Positions 7,423-15,374 of a stretch of 64,000 nucleotides of DNA are shown here, in pieces (position 1 is the first letter of the stretch; every line of letters begins with the position of its first letter). The stretch is from JBQLZO01 sp052168315. Lineage in GTDB: Bacteria > Planctomycetota > Phycisphaerae > Phycisphaerales > UBA1924. The stretch lies in the NCBI GenBank assembly GCA_052168315.1, contig JBQLZO010000043.1, positions 124,001 through 188,000 on the forward strand, in the 5' to 3' direction. The position numbers and the translations under genes were made by a program. The notes beneath the pieces were generated by a model. It searched no databases. It was not told the DNA's origin and saw nothing but the letters and a program-made list of their open reading frames with translations.

Positions 7423-8787
7423 TCACGGACACACGCCCCCGAACGCCCCAAGCAGCACCCCGAGATCGTCCGAATCGACCACTCCATCGCCGTCGATGTC
7501 GCCCGGGCAGGGCGGCTCAGGGTTCGACTCGATCGGCTCGTAGAACGCGACCAAACCGGTCAGATCGCTCGCTAGGAACCAACCGTCCGCATCGTTCGGT
7601 TCGATGGCGTGCACGCTCCATTCCGTCCCATCGACGCCCGCCGGCGGCGCGATCGACTGCACTTCCCAGGAGCCGGACTTCCCCCGATGGAACGCGAGCG
7701 TACGGTGGACAGGATCGACTTCCGCTCCCGGCGATTGTTGAAGCCCGACACTCATGACGATCGTGTCTCCCGAGCGCCTCCCGCTCCAATGCGACGCCGA
7801 TGGCGAGAGCACTTCGCCCGGCGAAGGATCCTGCACGAGCGTGCTCAGCGTCCAATCGTCGTTGCCCGCCTGATCCCGGCTGAACCCGATCATCCCCAGC
7901 GCGGAGGTGAAGCCGCCGCCGCCGTTCGATTGAAACACCAGCACCTCACCCTGATCGATGTCAAGCGTCCCAGCTTGCAGCGTCGTTGATCCGTACGAGA
8001 TCGGAAACGACAGGTCGTACTCGAACAGTCCCGCCTCGTTCCGTCGCAGCACATGCGGGCGGTAGTCCGCGATCTGGTCGATCGATCCGAGCACGATCGT
8101 GTCGCCCTCGAACGCGAACTTCTCCCCGGGGAAGAGGCCCGTAATGTCCGGCTCGGAGATCGCCTGAGTCAGCGTCCAGACCCCAGCCGCGTCGCGCTCG
8201 TACACGCATGTCAGCCCGACGAAGACCGGCCCACCGGGGATCTCATACGACGAGGCAGTGACGACCACCGTGCTCCCGCTGATCCCGAGCGTCAGCGCGT
8301 AGTTGTCATAGCTCAGCGGTGTCGGCGAAACGAGCTTCTGCCGGAACACCCACTGCGACCCATCCCATTCATACACATACGCAGCGCCGTTGGAGCCCCC
8401 ACCGGAAAGCCCCTGGGTATCACCGATCACCGCCAGCGTGCCGTCCACATCGATGGACTGCCCGAAGAACGACAGCCCGGACGGCCCGACCGGATCGGGC
8501 GAATCAACGGTCTGCACATGCACCCACGCGCCGTCGACGAATCGGTACGCATCGACCACCCAGTCAGCGGCGCTCGAACCCACCGGGTTCCGCCCCCCGA
8601 TCAATACCAGATCGCCATCCGCCGCGACCGCGTATCCGAAGAAACTCGTCTCTTTATCACCGGGCGGTGCGTCCAGCACTTGCACGAAGCCCAGCGGTCC
8701 GCCCCCGCTCCCCGAAGCCGCTGCCGATCCAGACCCGATCGTCGCGATTACACCCACCACGCCAAGACAGATTCCATCCACACCCAT
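7423..8787 (-). CDS. Secreted FG-GAP-like repeat protein with C-terminal dockerin-like motif
   Basis: A 454-residue exported protein. The N-terminus is a signal peptide (MGVDGICLGVVGVIATIGSG, AAASG). The middle has repeated blade-like segments alternating FGYAVAADGDLVLIGG, FFGQSIDVDGTLAVIGDTQG and FAFEGDTIVLGS, each near an AYVYEWDGSQWV-type strand; this is the pattern of FG-GAP/integrin-like beta-propeller repeats. The last ~25 residues, CPGDIDGDGVVDSDDLGVLL plus a closing AFGG and CP, form a single dockerin-like calcium loop bounded by cysteines, a tail common on planctomycete secreted proteins. The frame is open far upstream, but AGGAGG seven bases before the ATG at 8787 and the signal peptide decide the start. 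Ligand and cognate receptor for the tail are unknown. Confidence 0.85.
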   Translation of the reverse strand: MGVDGICLGVVGVIATIGSGSAAASGSGGGPLGFVQVLDAPPGDKETSFFGYAVAADGDLVLIGGRNPVGSSAADWVVDAYRFVDGAWVHVQTVDSPDPVGPSGLSFFGQSIDVDGTLAVIGDTQGLSGGGSNGAAYVYEWDGSQWVFRQKLVSPTPLSYDNYALTLGISGSTVVVTASSYEIPGGPVFVGLTCVYERDAAGVWTLTQAISEPDITGLFPGEKFAFEGDTIVLGSIDQIADYRPHVLRRNEAGLFEYDLSFPISYGSTTLQAGTLDIDQGEVLVFQSNGGGGFTSALGMIGFSRDQAGNDDWTLSTLVQDPSPGEVLSPSASHWSGRRSGDTIVMSVGLQQSPGAEVDPVHRTLAFHRGKSGSWEVQSIAPPAGVDGTEWSVHAIEPNDADGWFLASDLTGLVAFYEPIESNPEPPCPGDIDGDGVVDSDDLGVLLGAFGGVCP

Positions 8788-9046
8788 CGCGCACCTCCTG
8801 CCGCATGACCACTCCGCGCCGTCTCCGACAGCGCACCGATTCCCCAGAAGCATCGTGCGATTTACCTCACACGCCCCACCCATGGACCCCGCGCCGCCGC
8901 GCTCAGCCCGATCCGGGGGCGACCCCATCACACCCGGTTCGAGAGCACACACTTCGACAGTCGTGGGTAGGGGCCATCACCCAGCGATGCGCCACTGTTC
9001 CGTACGACGGCCTTGGTGTACTCCCGTTCCGCCCCGTGCCCAGCCC

Positions 9047-9868
9047 TCAAAGCCCCGCAGCGGCGAACTCCGCCCCCGCATCGCCCACAGCCACCACCGC
9101 AAAGCCCTCATCCTCCGCCCCCGCCCGCTCGATCTCGCGGATCAGCCGCCCAGCACGCTCCGCATTCGCCAACCCCCGAGACAGCGCGACGATCTCCATC
9201 GGCGGCGCTTCCAGCGTGTCCGCCGACACGCCGGCCCCCGGATCGCCGGCCACGCTCGTCAGGGCGACCCCGTCCGCGAGGGGGGCGAGCGCCGAGATCG
9301 CGCGGGCCACATGGTCATCTACTTCCCGCAGCATCGACCGTTCGAGCATCGCGCCCGGATCCACCAGCAGCCCGATCGGCGCATCCGCCCGATCGCGCAG
9401 GAAGCCCAGGCACCGCTGCGGGTCGGCCAGCACATGCCGCGCGTGCGGGCGGAACACCAGGCGCACGCCGAGGTGGTCGCCCACCGCCGCCAGCCGATCG
9501 ACCACGCCTTTGAAGTGCTCCAGCGCCACGGGGCCCCAGGTCCCCAGCGAGCGATCGAAGAACCCCTCGTGCGAGTCCTCGCCCATCGCCGCGCCGCTCC
9601 CGGACCAGAGCACCAGCCGCCCGGACCACGGCACCGCGAGCGACTCGGCCACCGCGTGGGCCTGATCCACGATCCGCGTCACCCCCTCGCGCGACCCAAT
9701 CGCATCGCCCGGGTCGAGCAGATTCCCGGGGGCGGCGATCGCCCACGCCCCGCCGGTCTCCAGATCGCGGATCCAGCATGGCGAGCGATCCTCGCCGGAC
9801 AGCCACGCCGCCGAACGCATCAGCGGCTCGCCGATCCACGCGCAGCGCCGGAGGGACGCAGCGCTCAA
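9047..9868 (-). CDS. Xylose-isomerase-like TIM-barrel protein, hypothetical
   Basis: About 273 residues resembling the AP-endonuclease-2/xylose-isomerase-like TIM-barrel fold: an alpha/beta alternation with strands such as GRLVLWSGS, LGVRLVFRPHARHVLAD, APIGLLVDPGAML, VDDHVARAISALAPL. No metal-binding quartet is obvious enough to claim catalysis. The frame starts at a TTG that overlaps the fabI stop (TTGA), giving translational coupling with fabI; the alternative ATG at 9820 has no better ribosome site. Because it follows fabI directly it may be co-expressed, but a role in fatty acid synthesis cannot be inferred. The start and the precise family are uncertain; that it is a real gene is supported by the length and the tight overlap. 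Confidence 0.68.
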   Translation of the reverse strand: MSAASLRRCAWIGEPLMRSAAWLSGEDRSPCWIRDLETGGAWAIAAPGNLLDPGDAIGSREGVTRIVDQAHAVAESLAVPWSGRLVLWSGSGAAMGEDSHEGFFDRSLGTWGPVALEHFKGVVDRLAAVGDHLGVRLVFRPHARHVLADPQRCLGFLRDRADAPIGLLVDPGAMLERSMLREVDDHVARAISALAPLADGVALTSVAGDPGAGVSADTLEAPPMEIVALSRGLANAERAGRLIREIERAGAEDEGFAVVAVGDAGAEFAAAGL

Positions 9869-10710
9869 GCGTCGCCCTCGCTCTCGACCGCGGCGCCGAT
9901 GATGTTGATCCCGCAGTCGACATAGATGTTCTCGCCGGTGATCCCGGAAGACATGTCGCTGACCAGGAAAGCGGCCGTGTCGCCCACCTCGCGCCCCTCG
10001 AGGTTCCGGCGGAGCGGCGCGAACTTCGGCGTCTGCGTGAGCATCACATCGATGCCCCCGACCGCCGAGGCCGCCAGCGTCCGCAGCGGCCCGCCCGAGA
10101 TCGTGTTCACCCGGATGCCGGTGGCGCCGAGCTCATTGGCCAGGTACCGCGCGGTGCACTCGAGCGCCGCCTTCGCGACGCCCATGACATTGTAACCGGG
10201 CACGACCTTTTCCGAGCCGTAGTACGACATCGCGAGGATCGACCCGCCGGGCTGTTCCTTGCCCGCGCCGGTGCGTTCCATCAGCGGCTTGGCCCGGTGC
10301 GCGAGGGCCGCGAGGGTGTACGCCGAGATGTCCACGGCCGAGAGGTACGCCGCCCGGGGCGTGGGCGTGAACTTGCCGTGCTGGAGCCACTCGCGATCCG
10401 CGAACGCGATCGAGTGCACCACGAAGTCGAGCCGGGCGAACGATTCGCCAAGATCGTTGAACACGGCGTCGATCTGGGCATCGTCGCTCGCGTCCAGCGG
10501 GCGGAGCCAGAGCGAGGACCCGTCGATCCCGAGTTCCTCGCAGATGCCCTCGGCCGCCTTCCGCGTCCGCCGCTCGTTCTTCTCGCCGGGCAGGTGCGTG
10601 AAACAGCAGGTCCCGCCCATCGACATGATCGAACGCGCCATGTGCGTGGCGTACGACCGGTCGTTGGCCACACCGACGATCAAACCGACTTTGTCTTTCA
10701 GAAGGGTCAT
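9865..10710 (-). CDS. fabI: Enoyl-[acyl-carrier-protein] reductase (NADH)
   Basis: FabI carries out the last reduction of each fatty acid elongation round, reducing trans-2-enoyl-ACP with NADH; it is the target of triclosan. The 281 residues fit the short-chain dehydrogenase family. Features: modified nucleotide-binding start LIVGVANDRSYATHMA, LDFVVHSIAFADR, the catalytic Tyr-X6-Lys pair Y173 and K180 (YNVMGVAK), and the closing GITGENIYVDCG. Compared with E. coli FabI it carries a few extra residues around 40-65. GGAG precedes the ATG. Upstream, only 13 bases away, begins the left arm of the inverted repeat that encloses the GxxExxY gene, so the native promoter region may have been altered by that insertion. 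Confidence 0.94.
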   Translation of the reverse strand: MTLLKDKVGLIVGVANDRSYATHMARSIMSMGGTCCFTHLPGEKNERRTRKAAEGICEELGIDGSSLWLRPLDASDDAQIDAVFNDLGESFARLDFVVHSIAFADREWLQHGKFTPTPRAAYLSAVDISAYTLAALAHRAKPLMERTGAGKEQPGGSILAMSYYGSEKVVPGYNVMGVAKAALECTARYLANELGATGIRVNTISGGPLRTLAASAVGGIDVMLTQTPKFAPLRRNLEGREVGDTAAFLVSDMSSGITGENIYVDCGINIIGAAVESEGDA

Positions 10711-10722
10711 GGTCGCTCCGGG

Positions 10723-10767
10723 GAAGTCAGAAGATCCACCACAGAGGGCCTCAGAGTGCCACAGAGG
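10723..10767. repeat. Left inverted-repeat arm of the GxxExxY unit
   Basis: Contains GAAGTCA, a 7-base spacer, then CACCACAGAGGGCC followed by two more CAGAG-type copies (CAGAGTGCCACAGAGG). The motif CACAGAG recurs three times with small changes. Pairs with 11331-11373. Confidence 0.85.
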
Positions 10768-10822
10768 CGGATCCAGTGCTCAGGACCGGCGAGTGTACCG
10801 GCTCGGCGTGGATCCATGGTTG

Positions 10823-11299
10823 CTAACAGGGTCCGTGTCCGTGCTCGCGGTCGGACCGACTCCGGTGGAGCGGTTTCGAACGCGCTTCCTCAAACACCAC
10901 CTTCCGCACCACCCCGTCGATCAGTCGCTCCACATTGAAGTTCATCAGCAGACCGACCTGCAGACCAGACAGTCGAAGGTAGGTCAGGAGCTGGGCTGTG
11001 TGGATGGGCTGAAGCGAATCAACCGCCTTCACTTCGACGACAACGCTGTCCTGAATCAACAGGTCAAGGCGATATCCTGCATCTACGCGCTCGCCACGAT
11101 AGGTCAGGGGCAGCGGCACTTGCCGGGCGAAGGGGATCCCACCGATCTCTAGCTCTCGGGCGAGGCAGGCTTCGTACGCCGACTCAAGCAGCCCAGGACC
11201 GAGCGCCCGGTGGACCGAGATCGCCGCTCCAATAACTCGCCGAGTCAACTCCGCATGAGGATACACCGCATCATCAGTGGGCCCGGCCATACGACTCAT
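10823..11299 (-). CDS. GxxExxY family protein (PD-(D/E)XK-like)
   Basis: A 158-residue member of the GxxExxY family, named after the invariant motif seen here as GLLESAY after IGAAISVHRALGP. The core YRLDLLIQDSVVVEVKAVDS holds the D...ExK pattern of PD-(D/E)XK nucleases, followed by HTAQLLTYLRLSGLQVGLLMNFN, also typical of the family. Members are common in planctomycetes and other bacteria; their biological role is not established, and nuclease activity is inferred from fold only. The frame starts at ATG 11299, but ATG at 11290 has a better spaced GAGG. It extends about 20 residues past the usual end with a basic His/Arg-rich tail. It is enclosed by inverted repeats, suggesting it travels as a small element. 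Confidence 0.88.
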   Translation of the reverse strand: MSRMAGPTDDAVYPHAELTRRVIGAAISVHRALGPGLLESAYEACLARELEIGGIPFARQVPLPLTYRGERVDAGYRLDLLIQDSVVVEVKAVDSLQPIHTAQLLTYLRLSGLQVGLLMNFNVERLIDGVVRKVVFEEARSKPLHRSRSDREHGHGPC

Positions 11300-11330
11300 T
11301 CCTCATTGGACCGCTGGCCCTTGCTAATTC

Positions 11331-11373
11331 TCTCTGCGGCCCTCTGGGGCCCTCTGTGGTGAACTGTGACTTC
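11331..11373. repeat. Right inverted-repeat arm of the GxxExxY unit
   Basis: Reverse-complement partner of 10723-10767: CTCTGTGGTG preceded by two further CTCTG-type copies and followed by AACTG and the TGACTTC box. Twenty-seven of 31 core positions pair with the left arm. It ends ten bases before the stop of the adjacent dehydrogenase gene. Confidence 0.85.
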
Positions 11374-11382
11374 AATTCCCCG

Positions 11383-12426
11383 TCACCGCCAGTCCAGCAC
11401 GATCTTGCCGAACTGCTCCTGGCTCTCGAGCCGCGCCCACGCCTTGGGGGCGTCGCGCCACGGGTGGACCGAGTCGACCACCGGCGCGAGGTGCCCCGCT
11501 TTGAGCAGCGCGACGACCTCGCGCATCTCGTCGGTGCTCCCCATGGTCGAGCCCAGCAGCCGGAGCTGGTTCCAGAACAGGCGCGCCTGGTCGGTTTCCA
11601 CCCTCGGGCCGCCGGTGTTGCCGGGCGTCAAGAACGCGCCGCCGCGCGCCAGGGACTTGATGCAGTTCATGTGCGTCGGCTTGCCCACCGAATCCACGCC
11701 CATGTCCACCCCGCGCTTGTGCGTCCAAGCACGGACCTCCTTCGACCAGTCCTGCCCCTCGTCAAGGATCCCGAGCTCGGCCCCCAGTTCCTTCGCGCGG
11801 TCCAGCTTCCATTGGTGCCGGGAGGTCACGACGGTGGGGCATCCCATCCAGCGTGCGATGGACAGCGCGGCCGTCGCCACGCCCCCGCCGATCCCCGTGA
11901 TGAGAACGGTCTGTCCGGGGCGCAGCCGCCCCTTCGTGAACATCATCGACCAGGCCGTGAGCGTCACCAGCCCGAACGCAGCGCTGCGGACCGGGTCGAG
12001 CCCGGTGGCGTCGACCAGTTGTCCGACCGGCACATTGAGCGCTGCGCGGTGCGCGCCGTGGTGGTGCTCGCCGATCAGCTCGTAGTTCGGCGCCAGGTGC
12101 ATGCCGGACGGATCGGAGGGCAGGTGCCGCTCGTCCAGCCGGACGGCCGCGTTCATCACGACCTGCCGCCCGACCCAGGCCTTCTCGACGCCTTCGCCGA
12201 TGCCCTCGACGACGCCGCACACATCACATCCGGAGACGCGCGGGTAGATGAGGTCGACCCCGGGGATCCCGATCCCGACCCAGAGGTCCATGTGGTTGAG
12301 GGCCGAGCAGAGGACCCGGACGCGGCACTCGCCCGCTCCGGGCGCTGGCGGCTCGGGCCAGTCATCGATCACGCGGATGTTGGGAGTGACGGGGTTGCCC
12401 TGAACGCTGATGGTCGCTGCATGCAT
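11383..12426 (-). CDS. Zinc-binding dehydrogenase / quinone oxidoreductase family protein
   Basis: A 347-residue medium-chain dehydrogenase/reductase. The GroES-like N-terminal half has VLCSALNHMDLWVGIG and YPRVSGCDVCGVVEGIGEGV; the Rossmann half begins with QTVLITGIGGGVATAALSIA, the GxGxxG-type cofactor site, likely for NADPH. The structural zinc cysteine cluster of classical alcohol dehydrogenases is absent, as in the quinone reductase branch, although a CDVC pair and a HHHGAHR segment are present. The substrate is unknown. The frame extends to 12492, but ATG 12426 begins the conserved domain. Upstream lies a 218-base divergent region with two palindromes (12497-12537) shared with the gene at 12645, a likely control region. 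Confidence 0.88.
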   Translation of the reverse strand: MHAATISVQGNPVTPNIRVIDDWPEPPAPGAGECRVRVLCSALNHMDLWVGIGIPGVDLIYPRVSGCDVCGVVEGIGEGVEKAWVGRQVVMNAAVRLDERHLPSDPSGMHLAPNYELIGEHHHGAHRAALNVPVGQLVDATGLDPVRSAAFGLVTLTAWSMMFTKGRLRPGQTVLITGIGGGVATAALSIARWMGCPTVVTSRHQWKLDRAKELGAELGILDEGQDWSKEVRAWTHKRGVDMGVDSVGKPTHMNCIKSLARGGAFLTPGNTGGPRVETDQARLFWNQLRLLGSTMGSTDEMREVVALLKAGHLAPVVDSVHPWRDAPKAWARLESQEQFGKIVLDWR

Positions 12427-12496
12427 CCAAGGAGTGTAAGGATGGCTCGCCGGGCTGCCAGCGTCCGCGTCGGTTGTGGTGAATCCATGCAACGAC

Positions 12497-12510
12497 CACT
12501 ACATGTAGTG
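12497..12510. promoter_or_regulatory. Perfect 14-base palindrome in divergent intergenic region
   Basis: CACTACATGTAGTG is its own reverse complement. It lies 71 bases upstream of the dehydrogenase start (minus strand) and 135 bases upstream of the plus-strand gene at 12645. The symmetric form suggests a dimeric repressor or activator site; no regulator gene is adjacent. Confidence 0.5.
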
Positions 12511-12537
12511 CGGCACACCATCCATGGAGTGTGCCGC
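12510..12537. promoter_or_regulatory. Second inverted repeat with 9-base arms and inner palindrome
   Basis: Arms GCGGCACAC (12510-12518) and GTGTGCCGC (12529-12537) flank a loop that itself holds the palindrome TCCATGGA (12521-12528). It directly abuts the palindrome at 12497-12510. It can be a transcript hairpin or a second operator half; there is no T run, so a terminator is unlikely. Confidence 0.5.
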
Positions 12538-12644
12538 ATGTTCTAGTGGGCCTGAAACTGCGGAACCGCGCGCGCTGTGCCCGATATCCTCACTCCCCGG
12601 CACAAGGGAGTCCGGAGCATCGGCTTGCCAAGGAGGGCGCCACG

Positions 12645-13037
12645 ATGATTCGCCAGCTCGCACTGTTCTCGAATCCACAAGGTGAGCCGCAGGGCGAAGC
12701 GCCCCGACGGGTGCGCAAGGGATTCGCGTGGAAGGGCCCGAAGCGCCCGCTGCACCAGGGCCCGACGATCACTCCGGAGGAGCGTGCCGCGGCGTCCGCC
12801 GCCCACGAGGCCGCACACCCGGTGCCGCACTGCGCCCCGACCGCCGTCATCGACGCCATCCGGGTGCTGAGCCCCGGCGTGGATGTGGAGTACCTGACCA
12901 GGTTCGATGAGTCGGCCCTGCGGCTTTACCTGGCACACCTCGAATCTTCTCGGATGCCGCGTGGCCGGGGCGCCCGGTGGGAGCGCCCCGGCGACACGCG
13001 GGCCATCCGCGTGTGCCGCCCGCCCGAAGAGGTCTGA
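12645..13037 (+). CDS. Hypothetical protein, 130 aa
   Basis: The frame is open from 12531, but AAGGAGG positioned ten bases before ATG 12645 decides the start. The N-terminus reads MIRQLALFSNPQGEP, followed by a basic, proline-rich linker (RVRKGFAWKGPKRPLHQG) and a more structured second half with an acidic helix (GVDVEYLTRFDESALRLYLA) and a basic tail. The MIRQLALF...PQ opening resembles short peptides that bind partner proteins, but I recognise no family and claim no function. It stands between the divergent dehydrogenase and an ABC exporter operon, 94 bases upstream of the latter. Confidence 0.7.
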   Translation: MIRQLALFSNPQGEPQGEAPRRVRKGFAWKGPKRPLHQGPTITPEERAAASAAHEAAHPVPHCAPTAVIDAIRVLSPGVDVEYLTRFDESALRLYLAHLESSRMPRGRGARWERPGDTRAIRVCRPPEEV

Positions 13038-13131
13038 CACCGATTCCGCTCCCTCGCGTGAGAACCCGGCGGGCCCGGGGGGGCCCTGACCCGTTTGACA
13101 GGCACACCGGCGCAGAGGACCGTGGCGCGCG

Positions 13132-13974
13132 ATGCTCGAATTCGCCGATGCCCGACGCAATTTCGGCAGGACCGTCGCCCTCGATGGACTGACCCTGAGT
13201 GCGCAACCGGGTGAGGTGCTCGGGCTGCTGGGGCCCAACGGCGCTGGCAAGTCCACGGCGATCGCCCTTGCCAGCGGGATGCTCGCGCCCGAATCGGGCA
13301 CGGTCCGGATCGATGGCATGGATCCGCGACGCCCCGCGGCGCGGAGGGGGCTGGGGCTGGTTCCCCAGAGCATCGCGCTCTACGACACCCTCACGCCCAC
13401 CGAGAACCTCGTGCTGTTCGCCCGCATCGCCGGCCTGGATCGGGGCGAGGCGCGCTCCGCTGCGAGCCGGTGGCTCGACCGGCTGTCGCTGAGCGAGCGG
13501 GCGGGGCACCGGGTGGGATCGCTCTCGGGCGGGATGCAGCGACGCCTCAACCTCGCGGCGGCGCTGGTGCATGAACCGCGCCTCGTGCTGATGGACGAGC
13601 CGACGGCCAATGTCGATCCCCAGTCGCGGAGCGTGATTTTCGAGGTGGTGCGCGAGCTCCGCGCCCAGGGGCGGACCGTCGTGTACTGCACGCACTACAT
13701 GGAGGAAGCCGAGCGGCTCTGCGACCGCGTGGCCGTGGTGGATCGCGGTCGTGTGATCGCGCTGGGCGATCCCGACGAGCTCGTGCGGAGCGCCGGCGGC
13801 GAGTCATCGATCGAGTTCGAGCGCGGCGGGACCCCCCACGCGATCCGCACGACGGACCCGAGCGGGCAGCTCGCGCGGCTCATCGCCAGCGACGGCGTGA
13901 CACGGCTCCGCGTCAGGCGTCCGGACCTGGAATCGCTGTTCCTGCAGCTCACCGGGAGGAGCCTGGACTCGTGA
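13132..13974 (+). CDS. ABC transporter ATP-binding protein
   Basis: A 280-residue ABC ATPase of the drug/Nod/ABC-2 exporter type (CcmA/DrrA-like). It hydrolyses ATP at the cytoplasmic face to power the permease encoded next. Visible motifs: Walker A GPNGAGKST (residues ~35-43), Q-loop VPQSIALYDTLTPTENL, signature LSGGMQRRLNLAAAL, Walker B LVLMDEPTANVDPQS, and the H-loop YCTHYMEEAERL. The C-terminal ~60 residues form the accessory segment common in this group. The stop overlaps the next gene as GTGA, showing translational coupling. Substrate unknown; export of a lipid, polysaccharide or drug-like compound is usual for the family. Confidence 0.93.
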   Translation: MLEFADARRNFGRTVALDGLTLSAQPGEVLGLLGPNGAGKSTAIALASGMLAPESGTVRIDGMDPRRPAARRGLGLVPQSIALYDTLTPTENLVLFARIAGLDRGEARSAASRWLDRLSLSERAGHRVGSLSGGMQRRLNLAAALVHEPRLVLMDEPTANVDPQSRSVIFEVVRELRAQGRTVVYCTHYMEEAERLCDRVAVVDRGRVIALGDPDELVRSAGGESSIEFERGGTPHAIRTTDPSGQLARLIASDGVTRLRVRRPDLESLFLQLTGRSLDS

Positions 13975-15344
13975 GCAATGAGACCCGCCGATCCAGCCCG
14001 ACGCACCGCCCCCGATCGCTGGCGTTCGGGGCGCCGCTGCTCCTTGCGAAGAAGGACCTGCACGCGATCGCGCGCGAGAAGACCGCGCTGATCTTCACCG
14101 TCTTCTTCCCGCTATTCATCGGCATCGCGTTCGGGCTGATCTTCTCAGGCGGCGGCGGGAACGGCGTGGTGTCGATGCTGGTCAGCGATGCGGACCGGAC
14201 CGATGCGTCGGAGCGGTTCGTCGAATTGCTCTCCGAGCATGAACCGCTGGAGATCACGGCGATCGAGGATGCGGCCCACGCCGAGGCGATGGTCCGGGGC
14301 GGTGAGGCGCCGGCCGCGCTGCTGATCGCGCCGGGCTTCGGCGAGGCGATCAACACGGTGGTGCTCGGCGAGCCGCCCTCGATCACCTTGCTAATCGACC
14401 CGGCGCGCCGGGCGGAGCGCCCGATGATCGAGGGCATGCTCGCCGAGCGTTCGATGGCGCTGCTGGCCGAGCGGATGGGCCAGCCCGAGACCCGCGCGAT
14501 CGCGCTGCGCGAGGTTCGACGCCGCATCGAGACGGCGCCGGGCATCTCCGGCATCGACCGCATGGCGTGGCTCGGCGCGATCGATCAGATGCTCCGGATC
14601 TCCGGGTCGTCGGCGGGGGGCGATCGGAACGCCGGCGACGAAGCGGCGCCCGCTGGCACGGAAGCGGCCGCGTCGAGCACGCCCGCGTTCCGCCCCATCG
14701 ACACCGAGGTCCGCGTGGTCCGGTCCGAGGGAGCGCTCCCGCCTTCGGCGTTCCATGTCACCTTCGCGATGGCGATGGTCTGGGCGATCATGGGGTGCGC
14801 GGCGACCTTCGCGGTCTCGCTCGTGACCGAGCGCACGGGCGGCACGCTGCTGCGGCTGGCGGCCGCGCCGATCCCCGGCATGTCGGTCGTCGCGGGCAAG
14901 ACCCTCGCGTGCTTCATCGCGTCGTTGTGCGTGGCGGGCGGGATGCTGCTCGTGGGGATGCTGGGGTTCGGGATCCGCCCCGTGGCGCCGTTGTCGCTTC
15001 TGATCGCCATCCCCGCCTCGGGCGCGGCGTTCGCGGGGATCATGATGCTGCTGAGCGTACTGGGCTCGAACAAATCCTCGGCATCGCAGATGGCCTGGGC
15101 CGCGATGCTCCTGATCGCGGTGCCGGGCGGCGGCATGCTCCCGCTGATCGCGATGCCCGGGTGGCTCGCGGCCATCGGGCGTTTCTCGCCGATGCGCTGG
15201 GCGATCTTGGCGATCGAGGGCGGGCTCTGGCGCGGGCTGACGCTCGCCGAACTCGCGCCCATCGTCGCGGTGCTGCTCGCGTTCGCCGGCGGTTGCTTCG
15301 CGCTGGGGACGATGATGTTTCGCCTGTCGGGCGATCCGCGCTGA
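13971..15344 (+). CDS. ABC-2 type exporter permease
   Basis: A 457-residue permease starting at GTG 13971, overlapping the ATPase stop. Topology: one N-terminal helix (ALIFTVFFPLFIGIAFGLIF, residues ~35-55), a long extracytoplasmic domain (~60-255) and five or six C-terminal helices from FAMAMVWAIMGCAATFAVSL onward, with the EKxxGT-like element here as TERTGGTLLRLAAAP. This is the YhfR/NatB-like ABC-2 layout. It pairs with the upstream ATPase to form a homodimeric exporter. The substrate is unknown. It ends 30 bases before the convergent thioredoxin-like gene; no clear terminator separates them. Confidence 0.9.
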   Translation: MSNETRRSSPTHRPRSLAFGAPLLLAKKDLHAIAREKTALIFTVFFPLFIGIAFGLIFSGGGGNGVVSMLVSDADRTDASERFVELLSEHEPLEITAIEDAAHAEAMVRGGEAPAALLIAPGFGEAINTVVLGEPPSITLLIDPARRAERPMIEGMLAERSMALLAERMGQPETRAIALREVRRRIETAPGISGIDRMAWLGAIDQMLRISGSSAGGDRNAGDEAAPAGTEAAASSTPAFRPIDTEVRVVRSEGALPPSAFHVTFAMAMVWAIMGCAATFAVSLVTERTGGTLLRLAAAPIPGMSVVAGKTLACFIASLCVAGGMLLVGMLGFGIRPVAPLSLLIAIPASGAAFAGIMMLLSVLGSNKSSASQMAWAAMLLIAVPGGGMLPLIAMPGWLAAIGRFSPMRWAILAIEGGLWRGLTLAELAPIVAVLLAFAGGCFALGTMMFRLSGDPR

Positions 15345-15374
15345 TCGGCGTGGTCACTCCAGTGCGACGATCGA

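Larger units (their letters stand above)
10723..11373. mobile_element. Candidate inverted-repeat-bounded unit carrying a GxxExxY gene
   Basis: A single GxxExxY gene is enclosed by two imperfect terminal inverted repeats. The inner 31 bases (10737-10767 and the complement of 11331-11361) match at 27 positions, and both ends carry an outer GAAGTCA box (10723-10729; complement of 11367-11373) with a 5-7 base spacer. The unit fits exactly between the fabI start and the end of the dehydrogenase gene. No transposase is present, so movement would have to be in trans. I see no convincing target-site duplication. That it is mobile is an inference. Confidence 0.45.
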
